From: Azospirillum baldaniorum
Lineage (GTDB): Bacteria; Pseudomonadota; Alphaproteobacteria; Azospirillales; Azospirillaceae
Reading direction: 5' to 3'
Length of the DNA: 64,000 bases
Assembly: GCF_003119195.2 (NCBI RefSeq)
Contig: NZ_CP022254.1
Span: 1,272,001-1,336,000 of the forward strand
Shown here: piece by piece, positions 48,459-56,868 of the stretch
Layout of the letters: every line of letters starts with the position of its first letter
Numbering within the stretch: the stretch's first letter is position 1
The notes under the pieces: generated by a model
Told to the model about the DNA's origin: nothing
Database searches by the model: none
What the model saw: the letters and a program-made list of their open reading frames with translations, nothing else
Position numbers and translations under genes: made by a program

Positions 48459-50525
48459 TTAAAACTCCTTCCAATCGTCATCCTCGCTGACGTTGCGCTT
48501 GAGCGCGGCGCCCGAATGGGCCGCCGCACGAGCCGCCGGCTTGGCCGCGGCGCGGGTCGGGCGGGGCGCCGGAGCGGCCGTACGGGCCACCGGTGCGACG
48601 TGCCGGGGGCTCGCAACCGCGACCGGCACGGCCCGCGGGTCCAGCTTGAAGAAGCCGATCAGCCCCTTCAGGTCGTTGGCCTGACCGGCCATGGCCTGGG
48701 CGGCGGCGGTGGTTTCCTCGACGAGCGCGGCGTTCTTCTGGGTCATCTCGTCCATCTGCGAGACGGTGGCGTTGATCTCGTCGAGCGCCGCCGCCTGCTC
48801 CGAGGAGGCCGAGGCCATCTCGGCGATCAGCCCGGCGACCTGCTGGACGCCCGACACGATGCCCTCCAGCGCGTCGCCGGCCTTCTTGACCAGTTCCACC
48901 CCGTCCTTCACCTGGCTGTCGCTGTCCAGGATCAGCCCCTTGATCTCCTTGGACGCCTGGGCGGAGCGCTGGGCGAGGTTGCGCACCTCCTGCGCCACCA
49001 CCGCGAAGCCGCGCCCGGCGTCGCCGGCCCGCGCCGCCTCCACCGCCGCGTTCAGCGCCAGCAGGTTGGTCTGGAAGGCGATCTCGTCGATCACCCCGAT
49101 GATGTCGGTGATCTTGCGGCTCGACGCCTCGATGCGCTTCATCGCGTCGATGGCCGAGCCCGCCACCGTGCCGCCGGACTCCGCGGCGGTGCGGGCGTCG
49201 GCGGCCATGCCGTTGGCGCGCTGGGCGTTGTCGGCGTTGGAGCGCACCGTGGCGCCCAACTCCTCCATGCTCGCCGCCGTCTCCTCCAGCGAGGAGGCCT
49301 GCTGCTCCGTCCGCTCCGCAAGGTCGGAGGAGCCGATGGAGACCTCGCCTGCCGCCGAGGCGATGGTGTCCGCCGACTGGGTGATCTGGCCGACGATCTC
49401 CGACAGCTTGGCGGAGGTGGCGTTGACGTCGGTCTTCAGCGTCTGGAAGGCCCCCTCGTAATCGCGTTGCACCCGCTTGTTGAGGTCGCCCTGGGCGAGC
49501 GCGCTGAGCACCGCGCCGAGATCGGCGATGACCGCCTCCACCGTGTCGGTCAGACGATTGATGCCCGCCGACATGGTCTTGTAGAAGCCGTCCTTGCCGG
49601 CCAGGTCGAGGCGGCGCGACAGGTCGCCCTTCGACACGCCGTCGATCAGCGCGGCGATCTCCTCGCCGATCGCCGCCTCGCGGGCGCGCTGCGCCTCGTC
49701 GGCGCGGCGTTCGGCCTCCAGGCGGGCGCGCTCGGCCTCGTCCATCGCCTTCTTCTGGATGGCGTTGTCCTTGAACACCTGCACCGCCTGGGCCATCTGG
49801 CCGATCTCGTCGCCGCGGTCGAGGCCGGGAACGGCGACGTCCAGCTTGTCGGCGGCGAGGTCGTGCATGGTCGCGCTCATCGCCCGCACCGCGCCCATCT
49901 GGCGGCGGACCAGGAAGAAGCTGACCAGACCGAAGGCCAGCGTGACCAGCGGCGCCACCACCAGGATGGTGCGCTCCACCTCGTCCACCACCCTCATCAC
50001 GTCGGCCCGCTTCAGCCCGACGAACAGCACGCCGACCACCGAGCCGGAGGCGTCGAGCAGCGGGTCGTAGGAGGTGAAGTAGCGCTCGCCCAGGATGTCG
50101 GCCTCGCCGCGGTAGGGCTTGCGCTGGGTGATGACGCTGTCGAAGACCGGCCCGGCGCCCAGCTTCGTGCCGTTGGCCCGGCTGCCGTCGGGGTTCTGCA
50201 CGGTGGTGGCGACGCGGGTGTCGCCGCGGAACACCGTGGCCGCACCGCCGGTCAGCTCGCGGATCTGGTCGACCATGCGGATGTCGCCGTCGATCCGCAC
50301 CGATCCGACGTAAAGCGCGCCGTCGCGCAGGCTGTAGTCGGCGCCGTTCTGCTTCAGCAGCATGTGCGCCAGCGCCATGCTGCGTTCCCGCTGCTCCTGC
50401 GCGGAGGCGGCGCTGCGGTCGCTCAGCACATGGCTGGAGGCCAGAGTCAGCACGATGGCCAGGATGAACAGCCCCAGCACGTTCAGCAGGGACAGTTTGG
50501 CGGTCAGGGAGAGGTTTTTCAGCAC
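48459..50525 (-). CDS. Methyl-accepting chemotaxis protein, Cache type
   Basis: 688-aa chemoreceptor. TM1 lies at about 8-28 and TM2 at about 185-210, enclosing a periplasmic sensor that resembles a Cache domain (DSVITQRKPYRGEADILGERYFTSYDPLLDASGSVVGVLFVG). A HAMP domain follows at about 210-260, and a second HAMP-like segment with ALAQGDLNKRVQRDYEGAF. The signalling tip contains EIAFQTNLLALNAAVEAARAGDAGRGFAVVAQEVRNLAQRSAQASKEIKGLI. The C-terminus is low-complexity Ala/Pro/Arg-rich and ends DDDWKEF, an xWxxF CheR-tethering peptide. The start is GTG at 50525. Confidence 0.93.
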   Translation of the reverse strand: MLKNLSLTAKLSLLNVLGLFILAIVLTLASSHVLSDRSAASAQEQRERSMALAHMLLKQNGADYSLRDGALYVGSVRIDGDIRMVDQIRELTGGAATVFRGDTRVATTVQNPDGSRANGTKLGAGPVFDSVITQRKPYRGEADILGERYFTSYDPLLDASGSVVGVLFVGLKRADVMRVVDEVERTILVVAPLVTLAFGLVSFFLVRRQMGAVRAMSATMHDLAADKLDVAVPGLDRGDEIGQMAQAVQVFKDNAIQKKAMDEAERARLEAERRADEAQRAREAAIGEEIAALIDGVSKGDLSRRLDLAGKDGFYKTMSAGINRLTDTVEAVIADLGAVLSALAQGDLNKRVQRDYEGAFQTLKTDVNATSAKLSEIVGQITQSADTIASAAGEVSIGSSDLAERTEQQASSLEETAASMEELGATVRSNADNAQRANGMAADARTAAESGGTVAGSAIDAMKRIEASSRKITDIIGVIDEIAFQTNLLALNAAVEAARAGDAGRGFAVVAQEVRNLAQRSAQASKEIKGLILDSDSQVKDGVELVKKAGDALEGIVSGVQQVAGLIAEMASASSEQAAALDEINATVSQMDEMTQKNAALVEETTAAAQAMAGQANDLKGLIGFFKLDPRAVPVAVASPRHVAPVARTAAPAPRPTRAAAKPAARAAAHSGAALKRNVSEDDDWKEF

Positions 50526-50769
50526 GTTCGGCCCTATGCGGCAATCGCTCCGCAGCCCTCGCCAACGGAGATAGACAATAAGTCTAATACGGTTTTATCC
50601 ATTCGTCCGCGTGCAATTTTCCAGAGACCGATTCCCGTCAACCGTGTGGAAACCTTCCGGCGGACCGCCATGCAGCCGGCGCACGGCCCGTCTTCCTTGG
50701 TTGGCGCGGCAACTGGCCCTAGGTTAGGGCAGCCGCCTTCGGCAACCGACCCCTTTCCCGGACCCTTCC

Positions 50770-52629
50770 ATGCGCCGCCGCACCAGCAACCCCAGCCCGG
50801 CCCCGTCCTATGCGGAGGCGGCGTCCAGCACCGGCGACATGGCGGCGCTGCGTTCGCTCGTGCCCTATCTGTGGCCGCATGATTCCTTCGAGACGAAGCT
50901 GCGCGTGGTGGTGGCGCTGGTCCTGCTGGTCGGCGCCAAGGTGGCGAACGTCTGGGTGCCGCTCTTCTACAAGCGGGCGGTCGACGCGCTGTCGCCGGGC
51001 GACGCCGGGGCGTTGGTGACGATTCCGCTGGGGCTGATCGTCGCCTACGGTCTGGCGCGCGTGATGTCGCTGGTCTTCGCCGAGCTGCGCGACGCGGTGT
51101 TCGCCAACGTCGCCCAGCGGACGATCCGCAAGGTCGCCCTGTCGGTCTTCCAGCATCTGCACGCCCTGTCGCTGCGCTTCCATCTGGAGCGGCAGACCGG
51201 CGGCCTGACCCGCTCGCTGGAGCGCGGCACCCGCGCCATCGAGACGCTGCTGCGCTACGCCCTGTTCTCCATCGTGCCGACGCTGGTCGAGATCACGCTG
51301 GTCTGCGTGATCCTGTGGCGGATGTTCGACGGCTGGTTCGCGCTGGCGACCTTCGCCACGGTGGGAAGCTACATCGCCTACACCTTCTTCGTGTCGGAAT
51401 GGCGCATCCAGTTCCGCCGCGCCATGAACGAGACCGACAACAAGGCCAATACCAAGGCGGTGGACAGCCTGCTGAACTACGAGACCGTCAAGTATTTCGG
51501 CAACGAGGGGCACGAGGCCCGGCGCTACGACCAGGCGCTGGCCTCCTACGAGCAGGCGGCGGTGAAGAGCCAGCGCAGCCTGTCGCTGCTGAACATCGGC
51601 CAGTCGGCGATCATCTCGCTGGGGCTGGCGGTGGTCATGGGCATGGCGGCGCGCGGCATCGTCAACGGCACGATGACGCTGGGCGACTTCGTGCTGGTGA
51701 ACACCTACCTGCTGCAGCTCTACCAGCCGCTGAACTTCTTCGGGGTGGTGTACCGCGAGATCAAGCAGGCGCTGATCGACGTGGAATCCATGGTGACGCT
51801 GTTGTCGGTGGACCGCGAGGTTGCCGACCGGCCGGGCGCTCCCCCGCTGGCCATCACGGGGGGCGAGCTGCGCTTCGACGGGGTGGAGTTCGGCTACGAC
51901 CCGCGGCGGCCGATCCTCAAGGGGGTGAGCTTCACCGTGCCCGCCGGGCGGACGGTGGCCATCGTCGGGCCGTCCGGGGCGGGCAAATCGACCATCGGGC
52001 GGCTGCTGTTCCGCTTCTACGACGTGTCGGGCGGCGGCATCCTGATCGACGGGCAGGACATCCGTGCGGTGACCCAGCAATCGCTGCGCGGCGCCATCGG
52101 CATCGTCCCGCAGGACACGGTGCTGTTCAACGACACGGTCTACTACAACATCGCCTACGGCCGCCCCGGCGCCAGCCCGGCGGAGGTCGAGCAGGCGGCC
52201 CGGCTGGCCCACATCCACAACTTCATCATGGCGCTGCCCGACGGTTACGAGACCACGGTGGGGGAGCGCGGGCTGAAGCTGTCCGGCGGCGAGAAGCAGC
52301 GCGTCGCCATCGCCCGCACCATCCTGAAGAACCCGGCGATTCTGCTGTTCGACGAGGCGACCTCGGCGCTCGACACCCACACCGAACGGGAGATCCAGGC
52401 GAACCTGCGCGAGGTCAGCCGGGGCCGGACCACGCTGGTCATCGCGCACCGCCTGTCCACCGTGATCGACGCCGACGAGATCCTGGTGATGGAGGCCGGG
52501 CGTGTGATCGAACGGGGACGCCACATGGAACTGCTGTCGCGCGGCGGCGCCTATGCCGCATTGTGGGCGCGGCAGCAGGAATCCTCACAAGGGCCGGAAC
52601 CGGTTCCGGAAGTCCTCGCCCCCACTTAA
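50770..52629 (+). CDS. Atm1/HMT1-type ABC exporter (half-transporter)
   Basis: 619-aa half-ABC exporter of the Atm1/ABCB7/HMT1 group: six transmembrane helices (about 55-335), with the signature NETDNKANTKAVDSLLNYETVKYFGNEGHEARRYDQALASYE in the coupling region, and the nucleotide-binding domain with GPSGAGKSTIGRLLFRFYDV, LKLSGGEKQRVAIARTIL and LLFDEATSALD. Such exporters move glutathione-linked sulfur or metal conjugates for Fe-S assembly or metal tolerance. The ATG at 50770 is followed by a hydrophilic N-terminus. Heme oxygenase is encoded 26 bp downstream, so an iron/haem role in the same transcript is plausible. Confidence 0.9.
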   Translation: MRRRTSNPSPAPSYAEAASSTGDMAALRSLVPYLWPHDSFETKLRVVVALVLLVGAKVANVWVPLFYKRAVDALSPGDAGALVTIPLGLIVAYGLARVMSLVFAELRDAVFANVAQRTIRKVALSVFQHLHALSLRFHLERQTGGLTRSLERGTRAIETLLRYALFSIVPTLVEITLVCVILWRMFDGWFALATFATVGSYIAYTFFVSEWRIQFRRAMNETDNKANTKAVDSLLNYETVKYFGNEGHEARRYDQALASYEQAAVKSQRSLSLLNIGQSAIISLGLAVVMGMAARGIVNGTMTLGDFVLVNTYLLQLYQPLNFFGVVYREIKQALIDVESMVTLLSVDREVADRPGAPPLAITGGELRFDGVEFGYDPRRPILKGVSFTVPAGRTVAIVGPSGAGKSTIGRLLFRFYDVSGGGILIDGQDIRAVTQQSLRGAIGIVPQDTVLFNDTVYYNIAYGRPGASPAEVEQAARLAHIHNFIMALPDGYETTVGERGLKLSGGEKQRVAIARTILKNPAILLFDEATSALDTHTEREIQANLREVSRGRTTLVIAHRLSTVIDADEILVMEAGRVIERGRHMELLSRGGAYAALWARQQESSQGPEPVPEVLAPT

Positions 52630-52655
52630 CCTCATCATCACGACGGAGCATCCCT

Positions 52656-53213
52656 TTGGGACCGGTACGGCAGGCGCTGCGCGAGGCGACCCGCGACATT
52701 CATGAACGGCTGGACCGGGCGGCGGTCCTGCGCCCGCTGACCAGCCCGACGATCACCGTGGACGAATACCGCGACGCCCTGATCGCCCTGCACGGCTTCA
52801 ACGCCCCCATCGAGCGGGCGCTGGGCGAGGGGGCCGAGCGGCTGGACCTGCTGCGCGCCGATCTGGCCGAGCTGGGGGTGGACGCGGACTCATTGCCGGT
52901 GGCCGGGTCGCTGCCGGCGCTGGACGGCCTGCCGGCGCGGCTGGCGGCGCGCTACGTGCTGGACGGCTCCGCCCATGGCGGGCGGGCGATGCTGCCCAAC
53001 GTCACCCGCGCGCTGGGCTTCGACGCCACGCGCGGGGCGCGCTTCCTGGCCTCGGCCGGGATCGACATGGCCGGCCGGTGGAAGGCGCTGCTCGCCCGGC
53101 TGGAGAGCGATCTGGAGGCGCCCGAGTCGGTGCAGGCGGCCTGCGCCACGGCGGTCGCCCTGTTCGCCGCGCTGGAGGTCTGGCTGGACGGGCTGGCGGC
53201 GAAGGCGGCGTGA
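52656..53213 (+). CDS. Biliverdin-producing heme oxygenase
   Basis: 185-aa all-helical haem-degrading enzyme. VRQALREATRDIHERLDRAA carries the proximal His, and YVLDGSAHGGRAMLPNV is the distal-helix glycine region (usually YVLEGS-GG). The start is taken as TTG at 52656 because GGAG lies 8 bp upstream and no in-frame ATG exists early enough. It lies just downstream of the Atm1-type exporter. No bacteriophytochrome is nearby to use the biliverdin, so iron recovery is one possible role. Length is shorter than the BphO/HmuO norm of about 200 residues. Confidence 0.8.
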   Translation: MGPVRQALREATRDIHERLDRAAVLRPLTSPTITVDEYRDALIALHGFNAPIERALGEGAERLDLLRADLAELGVDADSLPVAGSLPALDGLPARLAARYVLDGSAHGGRAMLPNVTRALGFDATRGARFLASAGIDMAGRWKALLARLESDLEAPESVQAACATAVALFAALEVWLDGLAAKAA

Positions 53214-53305
53214 CGCTTACAGGGGCCGGCGGATCGACGCAGCGGATCGACCCAGTGTTCGACGAGGGGCTTCACCGCGCCCGCCGCGCCCGCTAGGTTC
53301 CCTGC

Positions 53306-54304
53306 ATGACCACCGCTCCCGCCCTCAACACCCCCGCCGCGCTCGCCGACGCGGTGCTGCGGGGTGACCGCCGCGCGCTCGCCCGCGCCATCACGCTGAT
53401 CGAATCGACCCGGCGCGACCACCGTGCCCAGGCCGACGCCCTGCTGGAGACTTTGCTGCCCCACACCGGCAATTCGGTGCGGGTGGGCATTTCCGGCGTG
53501 CCGGGGGTGGGCAAGTCGACCTTCATTGAGGCGTTCGGGCAGCACGTCATCGCGCGGGGGCACAAGGTGGCGGTGCTGGCCATCGACCCGTCGTCGCAGC
53601 GCACCGGCGGCTCCATCCTGGGCGACAAGACCCGCATGGTGGACCTGTCGCGCGAGCCGAACGCCTTCATCCGCCCCTCGCCCGCCGGCGCCACGCTGGG
53701 CGGCGTGGCCCGCCGCACGCGCGAGGCCATGCTGATCTGCGAGGCGGCGGGCTTCGACGTGATCGTCGTGGAGACGGTGGGCGTCGGCCAGTCGGAGACG
53801 GCGGTGGCCGACATGGTCGACCTGTTCATGCTGTTGCTGCTGCCCGCCGGGGGCGACGAGCTTCAGGGCATCAAGAAGGGCATCGTCGAGCTGGCCGACC
53901 TCGTGGTCGTCAACAAGGCGGACGGCGACCTCGCCAACACGGCGCGGCATACCGTCGCGGACTACCGCCACGCCCTGACCCTGCTGCGCCACGGCGACTG
54001 GCGCGTGCCGGTGCTGAGCTGCTCGGCCATCACCAGGGCCGGCATCGATTCGGTGTGGGACACCATCGGGGAGCACAAGGCGATCACCGAAGCGTCCGGA
54101 GTCCGCGCCACGCGCCGCGCCGAGCAGGCCCGCGCCTGGCTGTGGAGCGAGATCCGCGAGACGCTGGTGGACGCCTTCAAGGCGCATCCCGCCGTGCGCG
54201 CCGACCTGTCCGCGCTGGAGTCCCGCGTGACCGGCGGCGCCATCACCCCCACCGCCGCTGCACGCGTTTTGCTTGAAAAGTTCCTCGGGCGCGCGGTGGA
54301 GTAG
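53306..54304 (+). CDS. meaB: Methylmalonyl-CoA mutase-associated GTPase MeaB
   Basis: 332-aa P-loop GTPase of the MeaB/ArgK family, a chaperone that guards the B12-dependent methylmalonyl-CoA mutase. Walker A GVPGVGKS lies near residue 65. IDPSSQRTGGSILGDKTRM holds the switch region, ETVGVGQSE is the G3-like motif, and VVNKADGD is the G4 NKxD. The mutase genes are not in this window, although they are often nearby. The ATG at 53306 has no obvious Shine-Dalgarno. The 195-bp gap downstream leads to the phasin gene. Confidence 0.92.
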   Translation: MTTAPALNTPAALADAVLRGDRRALARAITLIESTRRDHRAQADALLETLLPHTGNSVRVGISGVPGVGKSTFIEAFGQHVIARGHKVAVLAIDPSSQRTGGSILGDKTRMVDLSREPNAFIRPSPAGATLGGVARRTREAMLICEAAGFDVIVVETVGVGQSETAVADMVDLFMLLLLPAGGDELQGIKKGIVELADLVVVNKADGDLANTARHTVADYRHALTLLRHGDWRVPVLSCSAITRAGIDSVWDTIGEHKAITEASGVRATRRAEQARAWLWSEIRETLVDAFKAHPAVRADLSALESRVTGGAITPTAAARVLLEKFLGRAVE

Positions 54305-54499
54305 GTCCTTTCGGGTATGCTGCACCGCAACATTTCCGTTGCGCCGCGATTCTCCCGTGCATAAGGTGGCCTGGGCGGGAAAGGAGCGCCTCCGTGGCGC
54401 TTGGGCGAGAGGTTTGCCCGCAGTCTCCTGGGGTATGAGCCGGAGTTGACTTGTCCGACACCGCCTCCGCGTCGAGTCGTCAACGGGAGACCTTAGGAC

Positions 54500-55357
54500 A
54501 TGGCCGCCAATTTTCTGGATCTTTTCGAGCGCTTCAATCCCCTGACCAATGGGCCTCTCGCCCTGTCGCCGCTGGGCAAGGCGAATGCCGAGACCTACGC
54601 CGCCCGCGGCACGCGCGTCGCCGGCGTGATGCAGGACGGCTGCCGGCGCCTGCTCGACGGCGTGACCGCCGGCATCGGCGAAACGACCCACCTCGCCAGC
54701 GAATTCGCCAAGGTGCGCAGCCCGGCGGACCTCGTCGCCGTGCAGCGCGAATGGGCGACCGTCGCCCAGGCCCGCGTCGTCAACCAAGTGCAGACCGTCC
54801 TCGACGTCTCCTCGAAGATCGCCGCCGAACTGGGCGTCAGCCCGCTGGCCCTGTCGCCGGCCGCCCCGTCGCCCAAGGCCGCTCCGGTCGCCGCTCCGGT
54901 TCCGAAGGCCGCCGCGAAGGCGGACGCTCCGAAGGTCGAGGCGCCCAAGGTCGAAGAGAAGAAGGCCGAGGTGAAGGCGGAAGCGAAGGCCGAGCCGGCT
55001 CCCGCCCCGGCGCCGAAGAAGGCTCCGGCGGCCCGCAAGGCCTCTCCGGCCAAGGCCGCCGCTCCGAAGGTCGAGGCGCCCAAGGCTGAAGAGAAGAAGG
55101 CCGAGGCGCCCGTTGCGAAGGCGGAGCCGGTGAAGGCCGAAACGCCGAAGGTCGAGGCGGCTCCCGCCCCGGCGCCCAAGGCGGAGGCCCCGAAGGCCGA
55201 GGTGAAGGCTGACGTGAAGGCCGCCCCGAAGGTCGAGGAGAAGAAGGCGGAGGCCCCCAAGGCCGAGGCCGCCAAGGCGGACGCGCCGAAGCCGGAAGCG
55301 CCCAAGGCCGCCCCGAAGGCTGAGGAGAAGAAGGCCGCCGCTCCCGCCGCCGAGTGA
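54500..55357 (+). CDS. Phasin family protein with Lys/Ala/Pro repeat tail
   Basis: 285-aa protein in two halves. Residues 1 to about 120 form the amphipathic phasin helix bundle (FLDLFERFNPLTNGPLALSPLGKANAETYAARGTRVAG and EFAKVRSPADLVAVQREWATVAQARVVNQVQ), which coats polyhydroxybutyrate granules. Residues about 122-285 are a low-complexity tail of units like KVEAPK, KAEEKK and PAPAPK, resembling histone H1/PhaF-type DNA-binding tails. Azospirillum stores PHB, so the role fits. A short AGGA Shine-Dalgarno precedes the ATG. Downstream is a strong terminator. Confidence 0.85.
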   Translation: MAANFLDLFERFNPLTNGPLALSPLGKANAETYAARGTRVAGVMQDGCRRLLDGVTAGIGETTHLASEFAKVRSPADLVAVQREWATVAQARVVNQVQTVLDVSSKIAAELGVSPLALSPAAPSPKAAPVAAPVPKAAAKADAPKVEAPKVEEKKAEVKAEAKAEPAPAPAPKKAPAARKASPAKAAAPKVEAPKAEEKKAEAPVAKAEPVKAETPKVEAAPAPAPKAEAPKAEVKADVKAAPKVEEKKAEAPKAEAAKADAPKPEAPKAAPKAEEKKAAAPAAE

Positions 55358-55401
55358 TTCCACCGGATCGCGGTCCCCGCCGGCCCGGGGACCGTCGATC
55401 G

Positions 55402-55443
55402 GCGCGCGCCCGTCTCTTCCTTCCTTGACGGGCGCGCGCTTGT
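55402..55443 (+). terminator. Terminator of the phasin gene
   Basis: Perfect 13-bp stem GCGCGCGCCCGTC / GACGGGCGCGCGC (55402-55414 with 55427-55439), 12-nt loop, followed by TTGTT. An additional small hairpin CGGTCCCC/GGGGACCG precedes it at 55371-55394. Its right arm overlaps the -35 box of the next promoter. Confidence 0.75.
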
Positions 55444-55454
55444 TCGACTATAAC
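55425..55454 (+). promoter_or_regulatory. Promoter of rpmB
   Basis: TTGACG at 55425-55430, 18-bp spacer and TATAAC at 55449-55454, about 68 bp before the rpmB ATG. The -35 hexamer is shared with the right arm of the phasin terminator. Confidence 0.65.
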
Positions 55455-55521
55455 GCCGCCTCCTTCGGGCGGTATGCTGCCCGGGACCGGGTTTCATTTG
55501 CTAAAATAAAGGATCACTCCG

Positions 55522-55824
55522 ATGGCACGTCGGTGCTCCGTGACCGGCAAGGGCACGCAGTTTGGCAACAACGTCAGCCACGCCAACAACAAGACCCGCC
55601 GCCGTTTCCAGCCGAACCTGCAGGAAACCGCGCTGCTGAGCGACGCTCTGGGTCAGATGGTGCGCCTGCGTATCTCCACCAACGCGATCCGTTCGATCGA
55701 GCACAAGGGCGGCCTCGACGCCTTCCTGCTCGACGCGAAGGACGACGTCCTCAGCCTGGAAGCGCGCCGCCTGAAGCGCCGCATCGCCAAGGCCCAGGAC
55801 AAGCAGCAGGCCGTCGCGGCCTGA
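55522..55824 (+). CDS. rpmB: 50S ribosomal protein L28
   Basis: 100-aa ribosomal protein; alphaproteobacterial L28 is longer than the E. coli 78-aa form. ARRCSVTGKGTQFGNNVSHANNKTRRRFQPNLQETALLSD is the conserved N-terminal region, with the C-x-V-T-GK start. The C-terminal extension (RMVRLRISTNAIRSIEHKGGLDAFLLDAKDDVLSLEARRLKRRIAKAQDK) is typical. GGATCACTCC lies before the ATG. It is monocistronic under its own promoter. Confidence 0.96.
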   Translation: MARRCSVTGKGTQFGNNVSHANNKTRRRFQPNLQETALLSDALGQMVRLRISTNAIRSIEHKGGLDAFLLDAKDDVLSLEARRLKRRIAKAQDKQQAVAA

Positions 55825-55875
55825 GGCTGACCGCCTGGAGGCGCCGGAGCGCATCCAGGCGATTCTGGTGATGTT

Positions 55876-56000
55876 ACCGCGGAGCGGCAAACTCCGCGGT
55901 CGGGTGCTGAGCCCCACACCAGGACGACTCCGACTCTCGGTTGCACCGAACCCCGGTTGAGAGTGCCGCGCGCATCGCCGAAAGGCTTTGCGCGCGTTTT
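55876..56000 (+). terminator. rpmB downstream hairpins and terminator
   Basis: Two structures follow rpmB: ACCGCGGAG/CTCCGCGGT (55876-55884 with 55892-55900), then CGCGCGCA/TGCGCGCG (55967-55974 with 55989-55996) followed by TTTT. The latter is the better terminator. A CGCCTGG/CCAGGCG stem (55832-55861) also lies nearer the stop. Confidence 0.5.
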
Positions 56001-56020
56001 GTCGTTTCCGGACAACGAGT

Positions 56021-56794
56021 CTAGAACGATCGCTGCACGCCGAGCAGGAGGCGGTAGCGCGGCGAATCGGGGCCGAACCCGACGCCGACACCGGCACCCA
56101 CGGCGAGGTCTTCGCCGACAAGATGCCGGACGCCGGCTTCCACGAAATTGTCGGCCTTGCCGCGCTCCTGCGACTGCTCGCGGACCACGTCGAAGGCCAC
56201 GGCGGTGGCCGGGCCGACCGGGGCGTTCATCCCGGCGGCCATGATGAAGCGGTTGTCGCGCTCGTCCGAAGCCGGATCGAACAGATGCCGCCAGGACAGG
56301 TTGGCGTGCAGGCGCGGCGCGCCGGCGGCGGTGCCGAGCGGCTGGGTCAGGCGCCCGGTGATCCCGGCTTCGGTCGTCTTGCTTCCCCATCCGTAGGGGA
56401 TGCTGACCAGCGGCTCCACCGAGAGGCCCAGCCGACCCTGCGACGGTTCGCGGATGTTGTATTCGGCGGACAGCTTGACGTCGCCCTGCTGCGCGTCGTC
56501 GGCGTTGCCCACGCGGTAGCCGGGATTGACCTTCAGCGCCAAGCCGTTGGCCACGCCGACCTGGAGTTCCGGGTCGAAGGTCAGGCGGTTGCGCCCGCCG
56601 TCCCCCTTCAGCCGGTCGAAGAAGGCGCGGACCTTCACGTCGACGCTGCCCTTCTCGATGGCGGCGGCGTCCTCGACGGTGATCGGCAGCTCCGACGACA
56701 GCGCCATGCGCTCGTCGTCCTGCGCGCGGGCGGCCGAGGCGGCGGCGAGAAGCCCGGCGGCGAGGGTGAGGCCCGCGAGGGCGGCGTGGCGCAT
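56021..56794 (-). CDS. Hypothetical exported beta-barrel-like protein
   Basis: 257-aa predicted secreted protein. The signal peptide ends ASAARA (residues about 1-24). The mature part alternates polar and hydrophobic residues in strand-sized segments (NRLTFDPELQVGVANGLALKVNPGYRVGN, GDVKLSAEYNIREPSQGRLGLSVEPLVSIPYGWG, ATAVAFDVVREQSQERGKADNFVEAGVRHLVGEDLAVGAGVGVGFG) and ends YRLLLGVQRSF with a C-terminal Phe, as in outer-membrane barrels. Size and strand count suggest an outer-membrane barrel with no family I know. An ATG at 56830 is also possible. It is convergent with rpmB. Confidence 0.65.
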   Translation of the reverse strand: MRHAALAGLTLAAGLLAAASAARAQDDERMALSSELPITVEDAAAIEKGSVDVKVRAFFDRLKGDGGRNRLTFDPELQVGVANGLALKVNPGYRVGNADDAQQGDVKLSAEYNIREPSQGRLGLSVEPLVSIPYGWGSKTTEAGITGRLTQPLGTAAGAPRLHANLSWRHLFDPASDERDNRFIMAAGMNAPVGPATAVAFDVVREQSQERGKADNFVEAGVRHLVGEDLAVGAGVGVGFGPDSPRYRLLLGVQRSF

Positions 56795-56868
56795 GTCTGC
56801 TTTCCCGAACCGGTGGCGTTTGCCGAACAACAGCCGGACGGGGCGAACGGGCTGCGGCGGGGACGGGG

